A stretch of DNA of 64,000 bases from Mucilaginibacter kameinonensis (GCF_003675385.1 NZ_RCWZ01000001.1:1116001-1180000), one strand, 5' to 3'; positions 51,908 through 61,740 are shown, counted from the first letter of the stretch. Notes: generated by a model from the letters alone, not told the origin. Translations and numbers: made by a program.

Positions 51908-54019
51908 TTAGTCGATAGCAACTTGTTTGCGGCCTTTTGATTTGGCAACAACTTCGTCTTGTACGTTACGAGGTGCTTCAGCGTAATGGTCAAACTCCAT
52001 AGTTGAAGTTGCACGGCCTGAAGTGATAGTACGTAATTGAGTTACGTAACCAAACATTTCAGAAAGTGGTACCATTGCTTTGATTACCTGTGCACCGTTA
52101 CGGGTGTCCATACCTTGCAGTTGGCCACGACGACGGTTCATGTCACCGATAACATCACCCATGTTTTCTTCAGGGGTTAAGATCTCGATTTTCATGATTG
52201 GCTCAAGCAATACCGGTTTACATTTAGGCAATGCCTCACGGTAAGCAGAACGACCGGCGATCTCGAATGATAACGCGTCCGAATCGACAGCGTGGAATGA
52301 ACCATCAATCAAACGAACTTTTAAGCTTGTAAGTGGGTAACCTGCAAGTACACCATTGTCCATAGCGGCTTTGAAGCCTTTTTCAACAGATGGGATAAAC
52401 TCACGTGGAATTGAACCACCAACAATTTCGTTAACAAATTGCAAGCCTTCTTTGTTGTCGTCGGCTGGAGAGATAACAACCTGGATATCCGCGAATTTAC
52501 CACGACCACCAGTTTGTTTCTTGTAAGTTTCACGGTGTTGAATAGTACCTGTGATAGCCTCTTTGTAAGCTACCTGAGGAGCACCCTGGTTAACTTCCAC
52601 TTTAAACTCGCGTTTTAAACGGTCCATCAAAATATCAAGGTGTAACTCACCCATACCAGAGATAACTGTTTGACCAGTGTCTTGATCTGTTTGTACGCGG
52701 AAAGTTGGATCCTCTTCGGCCAGTTTACCTAAAGCGATACCTAATTTATCAACGTCGGCCTGAGTTTTAGGCTCAATTGCCAAACCGATAACCGGCTCAG
52801 GGAATACCATTGACTCAAGAACCAACTGATGTTTCTCGTCGCAAAGGGTATCACCTGTTTTGATATCTTTAAAGCCTACTACCGCAGCAATATCACCTGC
52901 ACCCACGTTAGGGATAGGGTTTTGCTTGTTAGCATGCATCTGGAATATACGGCTGATACGCTCTTTGCTTTCTGAACGCATATTGTACACGTATGAACCT
53001 GCATCAAGGTTACCAGAGTAAACACGGATGAAGCACAAACGACCTACGAATGGGTCGGTAGCAATTTTAAATGCTAATGCTGCAAATGGTTCTTTAACGT
53101 CTGGTTTAACCAAAATTTCGGCACCGGTGTCAGGGTTAGTACCAACAACACCTTTTGAATCAAGAGGTGAAGGCATTAACTCCATCACATAGTCAAGCAT
53201 GGTTTGTACACCTTTGTTTTTGAAAGATGAACCGCAAGTCATCGGAACGATTTTGCCGGCCAAAGTAGCCTGACGTAAAGCGTCCAATACTTCGCGCTCA
53301 GTGATGGTTGTAGGATCTTCAAAGAATTTCTCCATTAAAGAGTCATCAAACTCAGCAACTGCTTCCAATAATTTCTCTCTCCACTCAGTAGCTTCGTCAA
53401 GCATATCGGCAGGGATAGGCACTTCAGTAAAGGTCATACCTTTATCATGCTCATTCCAAACAATACCACGGAAGTTGATCAAATCAACCACACCTTTAAA
53501 CTGGTCTTCAGCACCGATAGGTAACTGCAATGGGATAGCAACGCTGCCTAACATTTCTTTAACTTGTTTTACCACGTTTAAGAAATCGGCACCAGAGCGG
53601 TCCATTTTGTTAACGAAACCAATACGCGGTACGTTGTAGTTGTTAGCCAAACGCCAGTTAGTTTCTGACTGAGGCTCAACACCGTCAACCGCGCTGAATA
53701 AGAACACCAGGCCGTCAAGTACACGCAATGAACGGTTTACCTCTACGGTAAAGTCCACGTGACCCGGGGTATCAATGATGTTCATGTGATAGTTATGGTT
53801 ACGGTATTTCCAGTTTACGGTTGTTGCAGCCGAAGTGATGGTGATACCACGCTCCTGCTCCTGGGCCATCCAGTCCATAGTAGCGGCACCTTCGTGTACC
53901 TCACCAATTTTGTGGCTTACACCAGCATAGTAAAGGATACGCTCGGTAGTGGTAGTTTTACCAGCATCAATGTGAGCGGCAATACCAATGTTTCTTGTAT
54001 ATTTTAGATCTCTTGACAT
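51908..54019 (-). CDS. fusA: Elongation factor G
   Basis: A 703-residue GTPase driving translocation on the ribosome. G1 [10 protein letters not shown] (15-24), G3 DTPGHVDF, G4 NKMD and the domain IV loop are visible; the C-terminus VATKSKGRKQ-type tail is short. Length is standard. The gene order rpsL-rpsG-fusA-rpsJ supports it as the main EF-G. No second fusA is in the window. Confidence 0.98.
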   Translation of the reverse strand: MSRDLKYTRNIGIAAHIDAGKTTTTERILYYAGVSHKIGEVHEGAATMDWMAQEQERGITITSAATTVNWKYRNHNYHMNIIDTPGHVDFTVEVNRSLRVLDGLVFLFSAVDGVEPQSETNWRLANNYNVPRIGFVNKMDRSGADFLNVVKQVKEMLGSVAIPLQLPIGAEDQFKGVVDLINFRGIVWNEHDKGMTFTEVPIPADMLDEATEWREKLLEAVAEFDDSLMEKFFEDPTTITEREVLDALRQATLAGKIVPMTCGSSFKNKGVQTMLDYVMELMPSPLDSKGVVGTNPDTGAEILVKPDVKEPFAALAFKIATDPFVGRLCFIRVYSGNLDAGSYVYNMRSESKERISRIFQMHANKQNPIPNVGAGDIAAVVGFKDIKTGDTLCDEKHQLVLESMVFPEPVIGLAIEPKTQADVDKLGIALGKLAEEDPTFRVQTDQDTGQTVISGMGELHLDILMDRLKREFKVEVNQGAPQVAYKEAITGTIQHRETYKKQTGGRGKFADIQVVISPADDNKEGLQFVNEIVGGSIPREFIPSVEKGFKAAMDNGVLAGYPLTSLKVRLIDGSFHAVDSDALSFEIAGRSAYREALPKCKPVLLEPIMKIEILTPEENMGDVIGDMNRRRGQLQGMDTRNGAQVIKAMVPLSEMFGYVTQLRTITSGRATSTMEFDHYAEAPRNVQDEVVAKSKGRKQVAID

Positions 54020-54129
54020 TTTATTTGTTTTGTGATTTCACTTGACCCTTTAATGATTACACCGATTAAAAAGTGTAAACGTAAATAATCGGTGTAATCT
54101 TATTATTAAATCGGTGTAATCTAAATCTT

Positions 54130-54597
54130 TTAGAACCTGAAGTGTGAGAACGCTTTGTTAGCCTCAGCCATTTTGTGCGTATCTTCTTTCTTCTTAACAG
54201 CGGCACCTTCGCCTTTAGCTGCAGAGATGATTTCGCCGGCTAATTTCTCCATCATGGTTTTTTCACCACGACGACGAGCATAGCTGATCAGCCATTTCAT
54301 ACCCAAAGCTACTTTACGCTCAGGACGAACCTCTGTAGGTACCTGGAAGTTAGCACCACCTACACGGCGGCTTTTTACTTCAACAGCAGGCATTACGTTG
54401 TTCAAAGCTTTTTTCCAGGTTTCTAAACCGTTTTCGCTTGTTTTTTTCTCAACAATTTCAACGGCGTTGTAGAATATAGCGTATGCGGTAGATTTTTTAC
54501 CATCATACATCATATTGTTTACAAACCTTGTTACCAAAGTATCATTGAACTTTGGATCAGGAAGGATAATTCTCTTTTTTGGTTTTGACTTTCTCAT
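54130..54597 (-). CDS. rpsG: 30S ribosomal protein S7
   Basis: A 155-residue primary binding protein of the 16S rRNA 3' major domain. [19 protein letters not shown] starts it; [19 protein letters not shown] and [20 protein letters not shown] are diagnostic. It may regulate the operon by binding its own mRNA, as in E. coli. It lies 19 nt after rpsL. Confidence 0.98.
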   Translation of the reverse strand: MRKSKPKKRIILPDPKFNDTLVTRFVNNMMYDGKKSTAYAIFYNAVEIVEKKTSENGLETWKKALNNVMPAVEVKSRRVGGANFQVPTEVRPERKVALGMKWLISYARRRGEKTMMEKLAGEIISAAKGEGAAVKKKEDTHKMAEANKAFSHFRF

Positions 54598-54616
54598 TGC
54601 TTTCTATCCTCCTTAA

Positions 54617-55030
54617 TTATTTCTTTTTACCTTTTGTTGGCGCTGCTGCTACCTGACCTGGTTTAGGACGTTTGGTACCATATTTTGAACGACGTTGGTT
54701 ACGGCCAGCTACACCTGATGTATCCAGTGCACCACGGATGATGTGGTAACGTACACCTGGTAAGTCTTTAACACGACCACCGCGGATCAAAACGATAGAG
54801 TGCTCCTGTAAGTTGTGACCTTCACCTGGGATGTAAGCGTTTACTTCTTTACCGTTGGTTAAGCGCACACGGGCAACTTTACGCATTGCTGAGTTTGGTT
54901 TTTTAGGGGTAGTGGTATACACACGTGTGCATACGCCTCTTCGCTGTGGACAGCTGTCCAACGCTGGTGACTTACTCTTGTCAACCAGAGCTACTCTACC
55001 TTTTCTAACTAATTGCTGAATAGTAGGCAT
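54617..55030 (-). CDS. rpsL: 30S ribosomal protein S12
   Basis: A 137-residue decoding-centre protein. The conserved loop [20 protein letters not shown] (about 40-60) contains the lysine linked to streptomycin resistance, and [10 protein letters not shown] holds the second hotspot region. The C-terminal tail is Lys-rich. Wild-type-like residues are present (Lys in TPKKPNS). First gene of the str operon. Confidence 0.98.
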   Translation of the reverse strand: MPTIQQLVRKGRVALVDKSKSPALDSCPQRRGVCTRVYTTTPKKPNSAMRKVARVRLTNGKEVNAYIPGEGHNLQEHSIVLIRGGRVKDLPGVRYHIIRGALDTSGVAGRNQRRSKYGTKRPKPGQVAAAPTKGKKK

Positions 55031-55075
55031 TTCTTGCTTTTTTGTCTAATTATTTTATCCCGCATTTCGGGACTG

Positions 55076-55106
55076 CAAAAGTACGAACATTATTTTTGAT
55101 TTTCAA
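55076..55106 (-). promoter_or_regulatory. Promoter of the str operon
   Basis: On the minus strand, TTG (complement of 55104-55106), a 20-nt spacer and TACTTTTG (complement of 55076-55083). A small CCCGAAATGCGGG hairpin lies in the leader before rpsL. Confidence 0.8.
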
Positions 55107-55189
55107 GTAGTTGTGTGAAAGTTTTTTTGAGGGGAAGAAGTTGATGGCGTGATGGTTGTAATTCTTTCTAAACACGGATTTGTCTGAAC

Positions 55190-55310
55190 CCGGATTTCTG
55201 GAATTAAAGAATTAACAGAAGCAATAATTTCAATAAATTCTTTAATTCGTTTAATTCGAGTTCAGACAAATCCGATAAATCCGCCAATCCGTTTAATCCC
55301 GGTTCAGATA
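55190..55310. repeat. GTCTGAACCCGG/AATTC-type repeat
   Basis: TGTCTGAACCCGGATTTCTG at the left and AATCCCGGTTCAGATA at the right frame AT-rich inverted stretches (AATTAAAGAATTAACAG; AATTCTTTAATTCG). Of the same family as 25196-25317 and 50930-51140. The 470-bp gap 55031-55500 holds the promoter, this repeat and repeat B. Confidence 0.75.
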
Positions 55311-55326
55311 ACTTGGACAATGCCTT

Positions 55327-55394
55327 CGGCCCGGGCTGTACGTTCATACGCCTGCAGGCCTTACGCGCAATGGCCGGTATCCACTTCCATCCCT
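55327..55394. repeat. GC-rich repeat B, right copy (inverted)
   Basis: Reads CGGCCCGGGCTGTACGTTCA through CCTGCAGGCCTTACG to TCCATCCCT, the reverse complement of 51146-51211 with a few changes. Confidence 0.85.
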
Positions 55395-55500
55395 ATTGCA
55401 GATATATGTGCATAGAAAAAGGGCCGGTCACCGATGTAACCAGGTTTAGGTAACAGCGGGCCGGCCCATAATACTTTATATATGGATTTAATCAGGAAGC

Positions 55501-56160
55501 TTATTCTTTTATTTTATTCCAGGTATCGCGGTTGAAAGCCAGTACTTTAACGGGGCTGCCACCGGCATCTTTGGTAAATTTTAATGAAAAGCAAAGCGGT
55601 GAGTTCAAAAACAACACTTCCGACAGTGGTTTAAAATTGATCTCTTTGCCATCCCAGGATTGCTTAAGTATCAAGCCATCTGCTGTCGCACTGATTTGAA
55701 TAGAAAGGTCAGTCCTTACATCTGATTGGTATTTGCCTGCCAAAACTTTTATTTGTTCAGGTTTTAGTTGTACCTCCTTGGGTGGGGTATAACTTTTTAA
55801 CTTTGTCCATGTTTGTTTGCCTGCCAGGATAACCTGATTTATTTCGCCGGTTTCGCCCTTTTTAAATACAACCGGAACTTTTTCATCCCCGTCGTCATCC
55901 AAAAACTCAAATTCAAGGTCAGATTTTCGGGTTAGCGTTATCTTTTGATCTCCGCCAAGCTGTTGGGCTATCAATTTATTACCATCGGCTACTAATTTAT
56001 ATACCCTGTATTCGTTATCTGTTTGCTGGTAAGTTCCCTCAAAGGCTTTGAGCTGGGTATCCGCAATAATTGCTGTTGGATGCTTTTGAGTTTTGGCGAT
56101 AGTAGTGATGGCGCTTGCTACAAGTAATAAGGTAAATGTAAACCTGCACACACGGTTCAT
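55501..56160 (-). CDS. Exported protein with two DUF3471-like repeats
   Basis: A 219-residue protein starting MNRVCRFTFTLLLVASAITT, a signal peptide; seven more codons upstream (to 56181) are also open. Two similar halves follow: LKAFEGTYQQTDNEYRVYKL (about 35) and IKVLAGKYQSDVRTDLSIQI (about 138), each opening with Leu-x-G-x-Y, the pattern of the small beta-barrel DUF3471 domain often attached to serine hydrolases. Here no hydrolase domain is present, so the domain stands alone. Function is unknown. Confidence 0.7.
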   Translation of the reverse strand: MNRVCRFTFTLLLVASAITTIAKTQKHPTAIIADTQLKAFEGTYQQTDNEYRVYKLVADGNKLIAQQLGGDQKITLTRKSDLEFEFLDDDGDEKVPVVFKKGETGEINQVILAGKQTWTKLKSYTPPKEVQLKPEQIKVLAGKYQSDVRTDLSIQISATADGLILKQSWDGKEINFKPLSEVLFLNSPLCFSLKFTKDAGGSPVKVLAFNRDTWNKIKE

Positions 56161-56353
56161 GGTAGTTTTAATGCTGGTCATTTTAATAGGTTTATGATGT
56201 ATGATTCAAACTTACAAAAAATGATTTTGAAAATCCAAAATATTCAGAATTAAATTTTGTTAAATTTTATTTTTGTTGATTTTTGTTTTGAAAATACAAC
56301 CAGATTTGACAAGGTGCGCAATAAAATTCGGCGCTGCCACAGTTGGAAAGCAT

Positions 56354-56387
56354 AAAAAGAGCGCCGGTAAAACCCGACGCCCTCTTT
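56354..56387 (-). terminator. Terminator of the small lipoprotein gene
   Basis: On the minus strand AAGAGGGCGTCGGG pairs with CCGGCGCTCTT (small bulge) over TTTTA and is followed by TTTTATG. Confidence 0.75.
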
Positions 56388-56430
56388 CATCACTCACTAA
56401 ACTACTTATAGAAAACTTAAATTAACAATC

Positions 56431-56613
56431 TTAATAACCGCGGTCGTGGTAATGGCCATGATCGCTACCATTCTGGTAGCCATTATTATAACCGTTGTTA
56501 TATCCATTACGGTACCTATGGTGGTGACCATAATCTTCACGTACTACACAACCTGAGGTTACAGATACTACTGCTGATATTAATAGTGCCAAAGCAACAA
56601 ATTTCCTTTTCAT
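56431..56613 (-). CDS. Small Tyr/Asn/His-rich lipoprotein
   Basis: A 60-residue precursor with lipobox TSGC (Cys22). The mature part, about 39 residues, is made of NGYNNGYNNGYQNG repeats and a His-rich end (DHGHYHDRGY) with no hydrophobic core. It may bind metal or coat the surface, by composition only. Its own terminator is at 56354-56387. The 167-bp gap to the next gene shows nothing clear. Confidence 0.65.
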   Translation of the reverse strand: MKRKFVALALLISAVVSVTSGCVVREDYGHHHRYRNGYNNGYNNGYQNGSDHGHYHDRGY

Positions 56614-56779
56614 GGCGTAAATTCTTTAATCCATCATCTTTATTGAAGATGTACACATATATGACTAATAGAAATTGAAAAGGATTAAAATGGGGAATGG
56701 ATTAATGTGACAAATAGGGATAAGCCAGCTCATCGGATATAAAGAGAACCATCCGGAAGATATAACAAGCGCTTATCAA

Positions 56780-58936
56780 TTATTGGAAGATAAGAGCCGG
56801 GAATTGCTGATGCCACAGCCGGAAATAAAAATCCTCTCTTTCAATTAGTTTTTGATGTGTGCCTTCTTCAACCACTGAGCCCTTATCTAAAACTACAATC
56901 TTGTCTGATTTATAAATGGTACTTAGCCTATGGGCGATAATAATGATGGTTTTATGCTGGTTTATCAATGATTGTATAACATCCTGAATGTATTTTTCCG
57001 AAACAGAGTCGAGGGAGGAGGTAGCCTCATCGAAAATTAATATATCAGGATCACGATATAAAGCCCTTGCTATTGCGATCCGTTGTTTCTGACCTCCGGA
57101 TAACGCTGTTCCGTTTTCTCCTACATAGGTTTGGAAGCCATTGGGCAGGCTTTCAATAAAGCTTAAAATGCCCAATGAGTCTGCAATTTTAATTACTTTA
57201 AACATGTCGGGGTCGTGATCTCCTACAGCTATGTTATCAATTAAATTGCCTGCAAAAAGTTCGATATTTTGCGGAACCACCGAGATGGTTTTACGCAACG
57301 AACTATTGCTCACATATTTGATATTGTTATTGCCGATATAAATATTTCCATCGGTTATCTTATACAGGCATTGAAGTAAAGAAGCAATTGTTGATTTGCC
57401 CGAGCCGCTTTCACCAACTATTGAAGTAAGTTTTCCGTTAGGTATAACTAAATTTAGTTTGTTAAAAACAGGGGTTCTATCTTCATATGCAAATGTTACA
57501 TCCGTAAAAATGATATCGCCTAAGTTTTCGGCGTTAAGGTTGATGTCTTTATGCTGTTCCTGCTCCAGATCAAAAATTTCAAACAACCTGTCGGCGGCTA
57601 TTACAGCATCTTGTATGGATTTATTCATTCCTATTAAAGATGAAACCGGGCCGATAAAATAGCCGATCAGGGTATAAAAAGATAACAACTCGCCAGGCGT
57701 TATCAAATTATCCAAAACGTAATAGGCCCCTACCCATAACAGAATAATTGATAATAAACGGGAAACTGTTTCGACCGAACTGCTAAAATATATTGAAGCG
57801 ATATTTGAATTAAATACACTATCTAATAGTTTGACGAAGTTCGTCTCCATTTTCTCATTGGAGAAATCCTCCAGTCCAAAACGTTTTATTGTTCCTATCG
57901 AGTTGAGGCTCTCTACCAGATTGGCCTCAAGCTCGGCCGAGTTTTCCATCAATTTTCTTTGGATACGTTTATTTACCTTGTTTGCTATTATGTACATCGA
58001 TAAATAAACTGGAACGGAGATAAGCAGAATTAAAGCAAGTTTCCAATAGTAGGTGAACATCATTGCAAACGAGAATATTACAATGAAAACATTAACGGCG
58101 AGATTTATACTTACATCGTTTAAAAGGGTCCTGATTTTAACGGCATCGTTTACCCTCGAGATGATTTCGCCAACACGCATGCTATCAAAAAAACGCTGGG
58201 GTAACCTTAACAGATGTTTGTAGTATCCTAAAATTAGCTGAGCATCAATCATTAGTCCCACCTTAACAGAAAATACACTCTTGATTACGCCAACAAAAAA
58301 TTGGGCCACCAGGAGCAGGACCATCGTAACGCTCATAATATTCAAAAGGTTACGATTGTTATCGATCAATACATAATCAATAATTTTCTGTACAAAAATT
58401 GAAGAGGAAAGACCTAAAAGGGTATAAATTATCGCTCCTGTTAATACCTGAATGAGTATAGAACGATGTGGATAGATTAAAGTGAAAAAGCGTTTATTAA
58501 CCGAAACGGTTTTATCACCAATTTCAAATGTATCGCCCGGTAATAATAAAATTAATGCGCCCGACCAAACTTCCTTAAATTCATTGTGCGTTTTTTTATG
58601 GAACAGTCCATCGGCGGGATCCATAATTTCGATGAATTTATTGGTGATTTTATGGATAACAACAAAATGATGGAGGCGCCCATCTACAATGATATGAGCA
58701 ATTGAAGGCTGGGGAACTTTAAAAAGACTTTCGAATGTTGCCCTTACGCCTTTGGCCTCGAAGTTTAATTTTTTTGCTGCTTCTATTATTCCTGAGATAC
58801 TGGTACCCTGTTTATTGGTACCGGCCCATTGACGAATTTTGGCAATGGGAAGGTTTAATTTATAATGGGCCGAAACGGATGCTAAGCACGCGGCGCCACA
58901 ATCTGTAATATCCCTTTGTTTTACCTTGATATTCAT
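56780..58936 (-). CDS. Peptidase-containing ABC transporter (C39, bacteriocin-type)
   Basis: A 718-residue PCAT-type exporter that cuts double-glycine leaders and exports the mature peptide. The C39 peptidase occupies about 1-130: Gln7 (oxyanion), Cys13 in TDCGAACLAS, His90 in HHFVVIH and Asp106 in IMDPADG are all present, so cleavage should be active. Six membrane segments follow (about 155-430). The ATPase has GESGSGKST, LSGGQKQR and ILIFDEATSS. It is the last gene of the minus-strand operon whose first genes encode double-glycine peptides; 18 nt after the adaptor. Confidence 0.95.
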   Translation of the reverse strand: MNIKVKQRDITDCGAACLASVSAHYKLNLPIAKIRQWAGTNKQGTSISGIIEAAKKLNFEAKGVRATFESLFKVPQPSIAHIIVDGRLHHFVVIHKITNKFIEIMDPADGLFHKKTHNEFKEVWSGALILLLPGDTFEIGDKTVSVNKRFFTLIYPHRSILIQVLTGAIIYTLLGLSSSIFVQKIIDYVLIDNNRNLLNIMSVTMVLLLVAQFFVGVIKSVFSVKVGLMIDAQLILGYYKHLLRLPQRFFDSMRVGEIISRVNDAVKIRTLLNDVSINLAVNVFIVIFSFAMMFTYYWKLALILLISVPVYLSMYIIANKVNKRIQRKLMENSAELEANLVESLNSIGTIKRFGLEDFSNEKMETNFVKLLDSVFNSNIASIYFSSSVETVSRLLSIILLWVGAYYVLDNLITPGELLSFYTLIGYFIGPVSSLIGMNKSIQDAVIAADRLFEIFDLEQEQHKDINLNAENLGDIIFTDVTFAYEDRTPVFNKLNLVIPNGKLTSIVGESGSGKSTIASLLQCLYKITDGNIYIGNNNIKYVSNSSLRKTISVVPQNIELFAGNLIDNIAVGDHDPDMFKVIKIADSLGILSFIESLPNGFQTYVGENGTALSGGQKQRIAIARALYRDPDILIFDEATSSLDSVSEKYIQDVIQSLINQHKTIIIIAHRLSTIYKSDKIVVLDKGSVVEEGTHQKLIEREDFYFRLWHQQFPALIFQ

Positions 58937-58954
58937 GTGAGGGGTAAATAGCGT

Positions 58955-60145
58955 TTAATTATTGACGCGTAAATTAGGATTGATCCAGTCATCTACTTTA
59001 TCATAAAGCAGTTCGTAAATACTTCTTTCAGTAACAGTGAAGTGCGCAACAATGCCCATCCCCTTTTTTATATTGCCCTGATAGCCGTTTTTAAGTTTAA
59101 GAAAGTTTTTATCCATCACGCACTTAACCTTAAAAAATGGTTGGTTGGTGTTTGACGAAATCATAATATCATCCGAAATATCTGTCACATGGCCAGAAAT
59201 TACACCCCATTGGTTATAGTTAAAAGCGTCGACCTGGAACTGCGCTTTTTGCCCTTTATGAATGAGCCCGATATCTTTAGGCTTGATATAGCAAAAGGCA
59301 ATTAATTTATCGTTTGGTGATATTTCTGCAATTTTTTGATTCGCAAAAACAAACCCCCCAGGTTTAAGGCCCCCCAGGTTTTGCAGTGACCCATTTATGG
59401 GGGCTTTTATAATATACTGTTTCTGATTTTCACTAACAGAGTTCATTTCTCCGCTAACCTGTCGCAAATCATTGTAATATTGTGTGAGGTCGCCTTGCCA
59501 TTGGGCCTCGTACTTTTTTTTGATCAATTTTAATGAAGCCTGGGCCTGATCAAAATCAAATTTATATTTTTCGAATTCGGCTATCGTGATCACATTTTTA
59601 CGAAACAATATTTCATAGCGCTTATAAACTGTTTCGGCCTGATTTTTATCAATCTGGGCCTTGTTTAGCTCTTGCTGATATTGTTGCCAGCCCGCTAAAT
59701 ACTGGCCGGTAGTTAATTTTATTAAACTATCTGCTTTACTATCTTTTTTTATGCAAAAGATTATTTTTTTTAAATCACTTATAAAAGCCTGCAGGCTTTT
59801 AGTTTTTTCGGTTATCAGTGTGCTTTCGCGATTGGCTAAAGCAGCATCTATTACCAATAGCGTTTGCCCGATTTTAACAGTTGCGTTATCTGCCATTTTT
59901 ACTTCAAGTAAGCGGCCGCCTACCGGGGCAAAAAGTTCTGTTCTTTCATTTACCGACTGAATTACGCCTTCGCTTTTAACGCTGATTTTTATAAAAACAA
60001 AAGGCAGGCTTACTATGCCGGTTAACAGGCACAATAATGTAGTGGAATAAATTAACTTGCTTTTAGTGCTTATCTTAAACTTGTAAACAAGGGCGTTTTG
60101 ATGAATAGTTTCTTCACTATAACTCGCTAAATTATCTGGCCGCAT
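58955..60145 (-). CDS. HlyD-family secretion adaptor
   Basis: A 396-residue inner-membrane-anchored adaptor. One membrane helix (about 34-54) follows a cytosolic N-terminus; lipoyl-like halves are ELFAPVGGRLLEVKMADNAT (about 69) and YIIKAPINGSLQNLGGLKPG (about 245), separated by a coiled coil (about 115-235). It bridges the C39 transporter to an outer-membrane channel, which is not encoded here, so a TolC homologue elsewhere (perhaps like that at 14191) must serve. Starts 73 nt after the CPBP gene. Confidence 0.93.
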   Translation of the reverse strand: MRPDNLASYSEETIHQNALVYKFKISTKSKLIYSTTLLCLLTGIVSLPFVFIKISVKSEGVIQSVNERTELFAPVGGRLLEVKMADNATVKIGQTLLVIDAALANRESTLITEKTKSLQAFISDLKKIIFCIKKDSKADSLIKLTTGQYLAGWQQYQQELNKAQIDKNQAETVYKRYEILFRKNVITIAEFEKYKFDFDQAQASLKLIKKKYEAQWQGDLTQYYNDLRQVSGEMNSVSENQKQYIIKAPINGSLQNLGGLKPGGFVFANQKIAEISPNDKLIAFCYIKPKDIGLIHKGQKAQFQVDAFNYNQWGVISGHVTDISDDIMISSNTNQPFFKVKCVMDKNFLKLKNGYQGNIKKGMGIVAHFTVTERSIYELLYDKVDDWINPNLRVNN

Positions 60146-60218
60146 TTGGATTAGGTATATATATTAACTAATTAAATAGGTAATGACGGAGTAGACGTTT
60201 TGGATGAAACGAGTCTGG

Positions 60219-61088
60219 TTAATTGCTCAAAACTGTTGAAAGAGCTATTACAGGTATAGTCGTCAGTTTTTTCTTATATAGGTAATAAAAAAAGGCAATA
60301 GTTAAAATCTGAAACAAGATACAAATTACCGAGCCCTCAAAACCAAAAGAAGCGCCTGTCCATAGATTGTTTATTTGGTGCTTTTGAATAACTACCGACT
60401 GGAAGTTTGTCCCGCTGACTGAAAATCCGAAAAGGCTTTGAAAAAAATTCCATCCAAAATGAAAAGCTATGGAGCACCATAGATTTCCGGTAAAAATGAA
60501 AGGTAATCCTAATATGATGCCCGCCAAAAACAAATTAACTATCGAAATAGCAGTGATATGAGGGTTTAGTATATGCATCAGGCTGAATATCACCGACGAG
60601 ATGATTAATGCCGTCCATTTGTTGTAGTGACGCATCAGTTTTCTTAAAATGTATCCCCTTACCAAAGCCTCTTCTGTTATAGCTATACATATAAATATAC
60701 CTATGCTTAGAAGTAAATTGGCCACGTTGAAATTGATGGCCGAAACTTCAATTTGCCTGCAAAGTAATAATATAGAAAATCCGGCTAGCATTATGGCAAG
60801 GCTTGTCAGGATTCCAAATAATATCTCTTTTCTTACGCCTGATTTTAAACGTATTGCCGGTAGACGTTCTTTATTAACGTATTTCATAAATATCCAAATA
60901 GTAAGCAGGGTTCCCGTTAATTCAAATATTTTCAGAAAAAGCCCGGCCATGGAAATCGACTGGGTAGCAGATTTATCAAGATCGATACCCGTCAACAAAC
61001 TGCCGGCATACGTAAACGAGCCAACGATGAAAATATAACCTATTGAAAAAAAAATTGCTTTCTGGCAAATTCTTAAAGCTTCTTTCAT
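60219..61088 (-). CDS. CPBP intramembrane protease, possible immunity protein
   Basis: A 289-residue membrane protein with about eight hydrophobic segments. The CPBP/Abi motifs are complete: EEALVR (Glu139, Glu140, Arg144), FSLMH (His172) and FHFGWN (His210, Asn214). CPBP proteins occur in class II bacteriocin loci, where some give self-immunity, and others process prenylated or peptide substrates. Its place between the peptide genes and the export genes favours immunity or maturation; this is inference. 65 nt downstream of peptide B. Confidence 0.9.
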   Translation of the reverse strand: MKEALRICQKAIFFSIGYIFIVGSFTYAGSLLTGIDLDKSATQSISMAGLFLKIFELTGTLLTIWIFMKYVNKERLPAIRLKSGVRKEILFGILTSLAIMLAGFSILLLCRQIEVSAINFNVANLLLSIGIFICIAITEEALVRGYILRKLMRHYNKWTALIISSVIFSLMHILNPHITAISIVNLFLAGIILGLPFIFTGNLWCSIAFHFGWNFFQSLFGFSVSGTNFQSVVIQKHQINNLWTGASFGFEGSVICILFQILTIAFFYYLYKKKLTTIPVIALSTVLSN

Positions 61089-61153
61089 ATATATAATTAG
61101 GGAAATATTGTCAGAAAAAAGCTTCTGACAATATTTCTTACAAAAAACGACGA

Positions 61154-61375
61154 TTAATGAACGTTTTCCATCCCCTGGTTTATACCTGCAGGGTGATCAA
61201 GTCCATACTGAACGCTTCTAACCAATGCGGCAGCAGCGCCTCCAACAACAGCGCCAACAGCTTTGCTCAGGTATTCTACTCCTGAGTACCAGCTACCACC
61301 AATGGTTTGATCGCATTCATCTATTGTTAATTCAACTAATGAAGCATCGTTTAGGTTAAAATTTTCAAGTTTCAT
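61154..61375 (-). CDS. Double-glycine leader peptide B (bacteriocin-like)
   Basis: A 73-residue precursor. The leader MKLENFNLNDASLVELTIDE-CDQTIGG (27 residues) has the hydrophobic spacing and Gly-Gly end of C39 substrates. The predicted mature peptide of 46 residues begins SWYSGVEYLS, has a hydrophobic Ala/Val/Gly helix with GAVVG (GxxxG) and a polar tail with GLDHPAG. It has no Cys after cleavage, so no lanthionine or disulfide. The ATG at 61375 is preferred to a TTG three codons earlier. 18 nt downstream of peptide A. Confidence 0.8.
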   Translation of the reverse strand: MKLENFNLNDASLVELTIDECDQTIGGSWYSGVEYLSKAVGAVVGGAAAALVRSVQYGLDHPAGINQGMENVH

Positions 61376-61393
61376 GATTTTCAATTTAATAGA

Positions 61394-61591
61394 TTATTTT
61401 GTTAGGTCCATAACATAATTGTAGCCTTCTACTACGCCGTTTTTAAAGCCTACTGCAGCAGCACCTATGGTTTTTACTGTTACGGTTACCGCTTTTTCAA
61501 GAAAAGTTGCAAGGTTACCACCTAGAATTTCCCGTTGTTCGATGTCATTTAGTTCGATGACATCGAAATTCTGCAAAAGCATTTTTTCCAT
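61394..61591 (-). CDS. Double-glycine leader peptide A (bacteriocin-like)
   Basis: A 65-residue precursor at the head of the operon. The leader is 25 residues (MEKMLLQNFDVIELNDIEQR then EILGG), again a typical C39 leader. The predicted mature peptide of 40 residues starts NLATFLEKAV, contains TIGAAAVGFKNGVVEG with GFKNG (GxxxG), and ends MDLTK. It is amphipathic and Cys-free. Together with peptide B it resembles a class IIb two-peptide pair. Start ATG at 61591; ATG 61582 is an alternative. Confidence 0.8.
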   Translation of the reverse strand: MEKMLLQNFDVIELNDIEQREILGGNLATFLEKAVTVTVKTIGAAAVGFKNGVVEGYNYVMDLTK

Positions 61592-61665
61592 TTTATCAGA
61601 TTTAGATTTAATATTTACCTACTCTATAAGGTTTTCGGTTTCTCCTCGGCTGGCCATGCTTAATT

Positions 61666-61698
61666 CAAAAATAATATTTAACTTTTTTTTAATGCCAA
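61666..61698 (-). promoter_or_regulatory. Likely promoter of the peptide operon
   Basis: On the minus strand TTG (complement of 61696-61698), 22 nt, then TATTTTTG (complement of 61666-61673), a full match to TAnnTTTG. The -33 part lies inside the palindrome 61691-61713. Leader of about 65-70 nt. Confidence 0.6.
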
Positions 61699-61713
61699 CT
61701 TAAACTTGGCATT
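61691..61713. promoter_or_regulatory. Palindrome AATGCCAA-N7-TTGGCATT, candidate operator
   Basis: Perfect 8-bp arms around CTTAAAC, in the divergent region between the peptide operon and the XRE gene, covering the -33 element of the peptide promoter. It is placed as expected for a repressor site. Confidence 0.6.
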
Positions 61714-61740
61714 TTTATATATATTATTTATTATATTACA

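Noticed and set aside
61467..61703. Plus-strand frame of 78 residues across the peptide A gene
   Set aside because: It is antisense to the peptide A gene and crosses its promoter; the GG-leader frame is far more protein-like.
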